Source of the DNA: Diphasiastrum complanatum
Lineage: Eukaryota > Streptophyta > Lycopodiopsida > Lycopodiales > Lycopodiaceae
NCBI GenBank assembly: GCA_029204225.1
Contig: CM055106.1
Coordinates: 49,550,908 to 49,614,907, forward strand
DNA: 64,000 nucleotides
Direction: 5' to 3'
A model generated the notes under the pieces. That model was not told where the DNA came from, did not search any database, and saw only the letters and a list, made by a program, of their open reading frames with translations. Of the stretch, positions 58,491-64,000 are shown in pieces. Made by a program: the position numbers and the translations under genes. Numbering within the stretch: the stretch's first letter is position 1; the number at the start of each line of letters is the position of its first letter.

Positions 58491-58827
58491 GTGGTACGTT
58501 TGTTGTGTTGCTTAATAGTGTTCATAACACTATAGCGGGGTTTTGGTATGATTATGAAGCCAGTCATTGGGTTTCTAGTTCGGATATTGCCATAGATTAT
58601 ACTAGAAGGTAACTTAAGTTTGAACCCATTCACCTCATAAGTAATCCATCTCAAATATTCTTTTCAATGATATAAATGTTTTTCATTTACTTATTCTTGT
58701 ATTCTCTCCAATCAAGCAAACTTAATTTGATTCAATCTTTGATGCAATTGCCATGATCTATCTACGAAAGCTTGACCATCTTTTTCAATAGTTTTATCAT
58801 GATAATGTATGTGGTTTTGGAAATATA

Positions 58828-58830
<3 letters not shown>

Positions 58831-58875
<45 letters not shown>
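58831..58875 (+). repeat. (AT)n microsatellite
   Basis: About 20 AT units; the only sizeable AT array in the window. Confidence 0.9.
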
Positions 58876-58876
<1 letters not shown>

Positions 58877-59576
58877 CTCTAATGGTGTTTTTCAACCACT
58901 TTGAGCGATAGCTTCTCCATGTTTCTCAATGAATTAGCAATAGCTGATTTATCATGCTAAGTATATTTGTTAAGCATTACACATCACTCAAACTGAGAAA
59001 TTTACGATAAGATTCATTTAAAAGTCATTTTTCTCAATCTTAGTGAATTCTATGAGTTTTAAGAATCAATTTACCTTTTTGGATCATTCAGATCCGAGTT
59101 ACGGATTAGAAGTTATAGCCATTTGAAAATCCTTAATAAGTTTAACTCTTGAAAAGCATATATAATATTCCATTATAAAAAACTAAAATCTAATTGTTCT
59201 TTATTTTCTGGAGTTTTTACAGCAGAAGGTAAATCTGTAATTCATTAGACTGTAAAAACATATCATTTAATGTATACTATGGGTTATAGATTCAATATGA
59301 GCACATAAATCCTTTTTTTTTAGACTCAAAAAAACAGATACAAGTATTCATAATAACCGAAAAAACCCAGTCTACATGCTTAACCAAATGATTAAACCAA
59401 AAAATACAGTAAAAAGGTAAATGATTTCACCTCAGATCCTTATGCTCTGACTTAAATTTCAAGGAGACTGTCCATAGGCTAAGGTCTTTTCTTCAACAGT
59501 TGGAGTCACTCTGCATTTTTCTTCAGTAGCCCACATACTTTACTGCCAAACTGCCGGTTCCATCAATATCTTTACC

Positions 59577-59684
59577 GGGTCGTCTTCTTCATTTTACCAA
59601 AAAGTTTTGAATGAAAGGAAGAGGGGTCGCGGGTCGTCTTCTTCATTTTACCAAAAAGTTTTGAATGAAAGGAAGAGGGGTCGC
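59577..59684 (+). repeat. Perfect 54-bp tandem duplication
   Basis: Identical units 59577-59630 and 59631-59684, each starting GGGTCGTCTTCTTC. Confidence 0.95.
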
Positions 59685-61550
59685 AGAAGGAAGGAAGATA
59701 CAGACAGAGCGGCAGAGAGAGATCAGACGAGAGAGAGATAGATGGAGCGAGAGAGAGAGGTCGGCAGATAGAGAGGGATAGAGTGAGGGAGAGAGATCGA
59801 AGAGGGAGTGCTGACCGTGAGGGAGAGAAATAGATGCGCAAGAATGTAAAATGGGAGCAGGGCGCAGAGGGATGAAGAACGCAGGCAGAGTGAAAAAGGA
59901 GAGAGATCACTGGAGGAAGGGAGGGAGTAACTGAGAGAGAGAGAACAGGGAAACGCGCTGACTATGAGGGAGAGAAAAAGATGCGCAGGTACAGAGCTGG
60001 AGAGCAGGTGCGCAGATGGATGAGGAGCGGTGAGGGAGAGAGAAGACTTTGTCCGGTGAGACAATAGGAGAGTTGTCCATCGCATTCAGGCAGAGAAATG
60101 AATGTCTGCTAACCAGGGATGAACCAGTAGGCAAGAGCGCACGTAAATCTGCATGAAAGGTCTTCTTCCCATGATCATACTCCAGGATCAATCAACATGA
60201 AATCAAATCATTAAGAAAAAGAATACAGCAGAAGAATCCATGCCTCTATTCATGACCAGAATACTAGAATGCTCTTCGCTCATAACAAAAGCCAGCCTCT
60301 CCTCTACACTAGAATGAATACTGGAACGAATCAATTGATGAATGCCTCCCTTTCAGAATGCCTCGTGAGAGAGAACGAGAGAGGTTACCAACCGCTCACT
60401 TTCAAACACCATCCTCTTGTTGTTTTCCACTGAATCCATTTCATGGAATTTGACTTTACTCATTCTGATAAAAAGTTTCAGGTCCATTTGACAAGGTCGA
60501 TTAAGGATATGTGGGCTGTAAATTATCGAAGAGTCCATGGTAGGACCTCTTCCAACGACTTTTAGAAGTGTATTTTTTTCAAAACTGACCTTCAATAAAG
60601 CTTATAGCACCTTTCACATCATTTCTTTGTTTCATTTTGAAAACCATCACATGAATATGCGTTTGGCCTCTCAACATAATTTTCAAATTGATCATCCTAG
60701 TATATTTCGGTCATTCCCATTGTTTGACCTCGTCAATTCTTTTCTTCCAAGGCACCTGAATGTCTTATAAGCATTTTCACCTGCAAAATTTTATTTTGAC
60801 TCGTATATTTTGCAGTGTCCTCAATCGATAAGGATTCATCGATTTTTATCCATAACCCCTTCAATTGTGAAGCAATGCTACTAAATCCTTGATTTGAGCT
60901 AGAACTCCAAATTTTCTTCGAAAATCTTTGATGGATCGTGGTTAATTATTGTTTGAACGATTTTGAACTTGCCAACGTATTTTGTTTTGTGGAATCCTTT
61001 TGGACCTTATGATAAGGTCATGGTCCTAATTATTCAAGGACATTCTTAATCTTCAAAAGGATATTTTCACTGGTTTGTTGTCTTTGTCTTGAACTGAACT
61101 TTGCTTGTCATTGTTTGCAGGACCCCTAGCCTTTGGACCTTTCCTTGAAACTTAAGTCAGTGCCTTAAAGGTACCTCGACATCTTTTATTAATCATGATA
61201 TAAAGTACATTTCATCATTACAATATGGCAAAAAATTGCCATTTAATAAAACTACTTAGCAACTGTTGATATTATCGTCCATCAAAGTCACTTATGAGTG
61301 TTGCTAAGAATAGCTTATTGCTATTTAACAAACTTAATAAAAATAGTAACGTAGTAAAAATAGCTCTAATTTGTCTGGTATAACTGTCATTTGAAAATTG
61401 ATTATGACATTTGAACATGCCATAGAATTTCATAGCTACTCTTTAACATAGCCACATTCGTATATCAGTAAAAAGTGGCATAATAGCAGATTTTGCACAT
61501 ATGAGATACATCTAGCACATTTTCTTCTAGAAAATCAGCATCAATGATTG

Positions 61551-62076
61551 TAGTTGTTGAAATTTTAAAATTTTGACCAGAAAAATGCACTACATGAACC
61601 AATCTAGAATGATGGAAATTTAGATTCTAGTCTCAAACTTGCAAAATCACTCAATCTATGATTTTTAGCAATCACTCTCTTCAACCTCAACATGCACTCA
61701 AAAAATCAGAGAAGATCAATTAGTGCACCTAATTCAAGCTTCAATTTTAATTTTTTGACTGATCTAATCCAAGAACTAATCAAAAGATTAGATTCACTAT
61801 AGAAAATGCTTGATTTTGCACCAAAAATCACTCAAATTGGGTATGTGAGTCAAATTCTACAAATTTTTGAAATTTCTCAGTCAAAACCAGAGCTGTACGG
61901 CCTCACACGTGTGAAAAGGGTTCCTACAGCCCACAACAAAATATGGACCAAAAAATTTTGAGGATAGCTATCAAATCCAACTCGCTACACAAAATTTGAC
62001 TAGTTTCCAAAAAACTGCTAATTTTGGCTTTGATTTGGCTTAACCCTACCAATTTCAACAAAACCTCTTGTACTAG
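61551..62076 (-). other. Element D 5' leader, primer-proximal part
   Basis: Non-coding, runs up to the primer site. Contains CTGTACGG followed directly by CCTCACACGTGTGAAAAGGG (61893-61920). The left limit is approximate. Confidence 0.45.
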
Positions 62077-62088
62077 GCTTTGATACCA
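62077..62088 (-). promoter_or_regulatory. Primer-binding site of element D
   Basis: Minus-strand TGGTATCAAAGC, one change from TGGTATCAGAGC, directly next to the LTR start at 62089. Confidence 0.8.
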
Positions 62089-62546
62089 TGTGCAAAAAGT
62101 ACAAAAAGGACCAAGAGTAGATCCTAATCTGATCCTCAAGAGAGATTGGTTGTCAAATTACTTAATCTATCAATCTACTTGAGATTAAGATCAATCTAGA
62201 TCAATTCTAGACACAAAATCCTAACAAGAACAATCATTAATTGAAGGTAGGTGTACTTTCTGGTTTCTCACGTGTGAAACCCTGTCTGAGTACGGACTCC
62301 AACCTAAAAATCAAGTACACATTGATAGCACCTCAAAACAATCAAAACAAATGTAGACAAATGGAGAAAATCACTCAAAATTGCTTCAAAAAGCAAGATT
62401 GGTGTCTCACATTGATTATGGCCAAATAAGCCTCTATATATACATTTTTGGAGCTCGAGGTACTGATCATGCATCAGATCTCACACATGTGCGGATGCTT
62501 TGTCACCATCATGCAATTTGACACTTGGATCAAAACTTTCTATTCT
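62089..62546 (-). repeat. 5' LTR of element D, truncated
   Basis: Starts TGTGCAAAAAGTAC. It follows the 33786 LTR for about 458 bp, to AAAACTTTCTATT, then gives way to Copia-1-like integrase. The outer about 360 bp are missing. Confidence 0.85.
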
Positions 62547-63690
62547 AGACAATCTATTGTTCTTGATCTCGACTATCCTCGTGATAAAGTCGAGTTACTT
62601 GTCTCTCAAGACTGTCTAGTTGGTAAACAGAGTAGGAAACCATTTAAATCAAGCCATCAACATATTGCTAGAGGATTATTAGACACTGTACATTCAGACA
62701 TTCGTGGCCCGATGAAAAATCCTTCGCTGAAGGATGCAAAGTATTTTATAACTTTTATTGATGAATTTTCCAGAAGGACTATGGTGTACTTTATAAGGAA
62801 GAAATCAGAAGTCTTCAACTGCTTCAGAATCTTCAAGGAGTGTGCAGAAAAGGAGACTGGACGGACGATCAAGGCTCTAAGGTCAGACAATGGTGGAGAA
62901 TATATCTTTATTGAGTTTAAGGAGTACTGCCAAAGCCAAGGCATTGAGCAGCAATTCATCACTCCTTACAGTCCTCAGTCTAATGGCTTAGCCGAGAGGA
63001 AGAACCGTACCCTGGTTGAATCAGCCAAATGTATGCTAGCGCATGCATCGCTGCCCAAGAGATTCTGGGCCGAAGCTGTATCCACTGCAACTTATGTCCT
63101 GAATAGATGTTCGACCAAGGCACTCTCAGGCAAGACACCCCACGAGGTGTGGACAGGCTCTAAGCCTTTTGTGAAGAACCTAAGAGTGTTTGGGTGCATT
63201 TCCTACACGTAGGTCCCAAAAGACACGAGGAAGAAATTGGACTTCCAAGGTCTCAAGACCATCCTGATTGGATATACTTCATCTGATAATACATACAAGC
63301 TGTATGATCCTGATACCCAGCAAATCTTGTATAGCCGAGATACAGTCTTTATCGAAGATCAGTTCGTCGACATCAAAGGCAAGGATATTGCTCCAGGAGA
63401 ACCTTCATCACTTGCCATTGACACGACTGTCCGAGCTTCTGGCTTAGGCGTTTCTATTGTCGACCCACTTTTTGACATCGAATCAGACGAAGACGTTGCC
63501 GCTACCCAGTAACAAGTCCTAGGAGTGGTTCATCAGTCGAATCCTCCCAGAAGATCAAGCCGAGTGCACACACAGCCCACAAGGTATACTCCTGAGTCTG
63601 CATGTCTCTTGATATAGGAACCGACGACAGTCGAAGAGGCACTCAGCCAACTAGACTCTGATCTCTAGAGAGAAGCTATGGACAGATGTG
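62547..63690 (+). pseudogene. Second Copia-1 copy: integrase region
   Basis: Plus-strand frame from within the pre-integrase zinc region (CLVGKQSRKPFKSSHQH) through the integrase core: HSDIRGPM, ITFIDEFSRRT, LRSDNGGEY and NGLAERKNRTLVESAKCM. The first frame ends at a TAG at 63210. It continues as LDFQGLKTILIGYTSSDNTY to a stop at 63510 and further as DNA matching 850-1010. It keeps the integrase core that the copy at the left edge lost by deletion. Homology ends at about 63690 (GCTATGGACAGA). Confidence 0.9.

Positions 63691-64000
<310 letters not shown>

Larger units (their letters stand above)
58491..61550. other. About 3-kb insertion or foreign segment in the D leader
   Basis: Not recognised. 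Contains the AT microsatellite, a 54-bp duplication, a GAGAG-rich purine tract (59690-60060) and otherwise AT-rich unique sequence. Open frames across the purine tract are low-complexity Ser/Leu-rich and are not credible genes. Ends could not be placed precisely and no flanking duplication was found. Confidence 0.35.

Noticed and set aside
59572-60191. Serine/leucine-rich proteins on the minus strand
   Set aside because: They overlap each other in different frames across a GAGAG-rich tract. Composition reflects the purine bias, not coding.

Overview
The window looks like nuclear DNA of a land plant, probably one with a large, repeat-rich genome. The evidence is Ty1/copia and Ty3/gypsy-type LTR retrotransposons primed by plant-style tRNA sites, a Helitron with fused Rep and helicase, and fragments of two plant transcription-factor genes: a MADS-box K domain and an auxin-response-factor B3 domain. 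Very long GA/TC microsatellites and a Penelope-like reverse transcriptase, which is uncommon in flowering plants, hint at a non-flowering lineage; this is inference only. I found no intact host protein gene and no tRNA or rRNA gene. Almost everything recognisable is mobile DNA in various stages of decay.

Layout, 1-21 kb: a decayed copia element (Copia-1) with a 1.2-kb 3' LTR (1-3713); a gypsy-type primer site and leader (about 5.0-6.2 kb); the 5' end of another copia on the minus strand (6945-8512); GA arrays; a broken minus-strand Penelope-like element (11153-13965); an array of a 12-bp motif recurring about every 69 bp (14553-15078); a TG-rich tract; a roughly 350-bp tandem satellite (16430-19066); and an ARF B3 fragment (19606-19812).

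Layout, 21-34 kb: a non-coding LTR element (21682-26331) abuts a Helitron Rep/helicase pseudogene (26332-28878 and 32578-32920). The helicase is split by a gypsy-like LTR element (28879-32577) whose leader is packed with inverted CTTGCGAGAGTT motifs.

Layout, 33.8-62.5 kb: this is one nested structure. A minus-strand copia (element D) has its LTRs at 33786-34607 and 62089-62546. Its RT gene is cut at a TTCTA target site, with one half ending at 35298 and the other beginning at 55104, and the reading frame rejoins exactly. Between the halves are two copies of a second copia family (element X: partial copy B at 35299-38897, complete copy A at 49532-55103) and about 10.6 kb of other DNA: a decayed gypsy-like element, a MADS-box K-domain fragment, a decayed copia and a plus-strand copia (element C). 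In both X copies the reverse-transcriptase domain is absent and replaced by shared sequence of unknown origin, yet copy A keeps an uninterrupted 839-codon gag-protease-integrase frame.

The window ends with a second copy of the Copia-1 integrase region (62547-63690) and a TC microsatellite. The elements do not form a pathway. Their relationship is that of successive insertions, and the most useful reading is the order of those insertions together with the captured or stranded host fragments.
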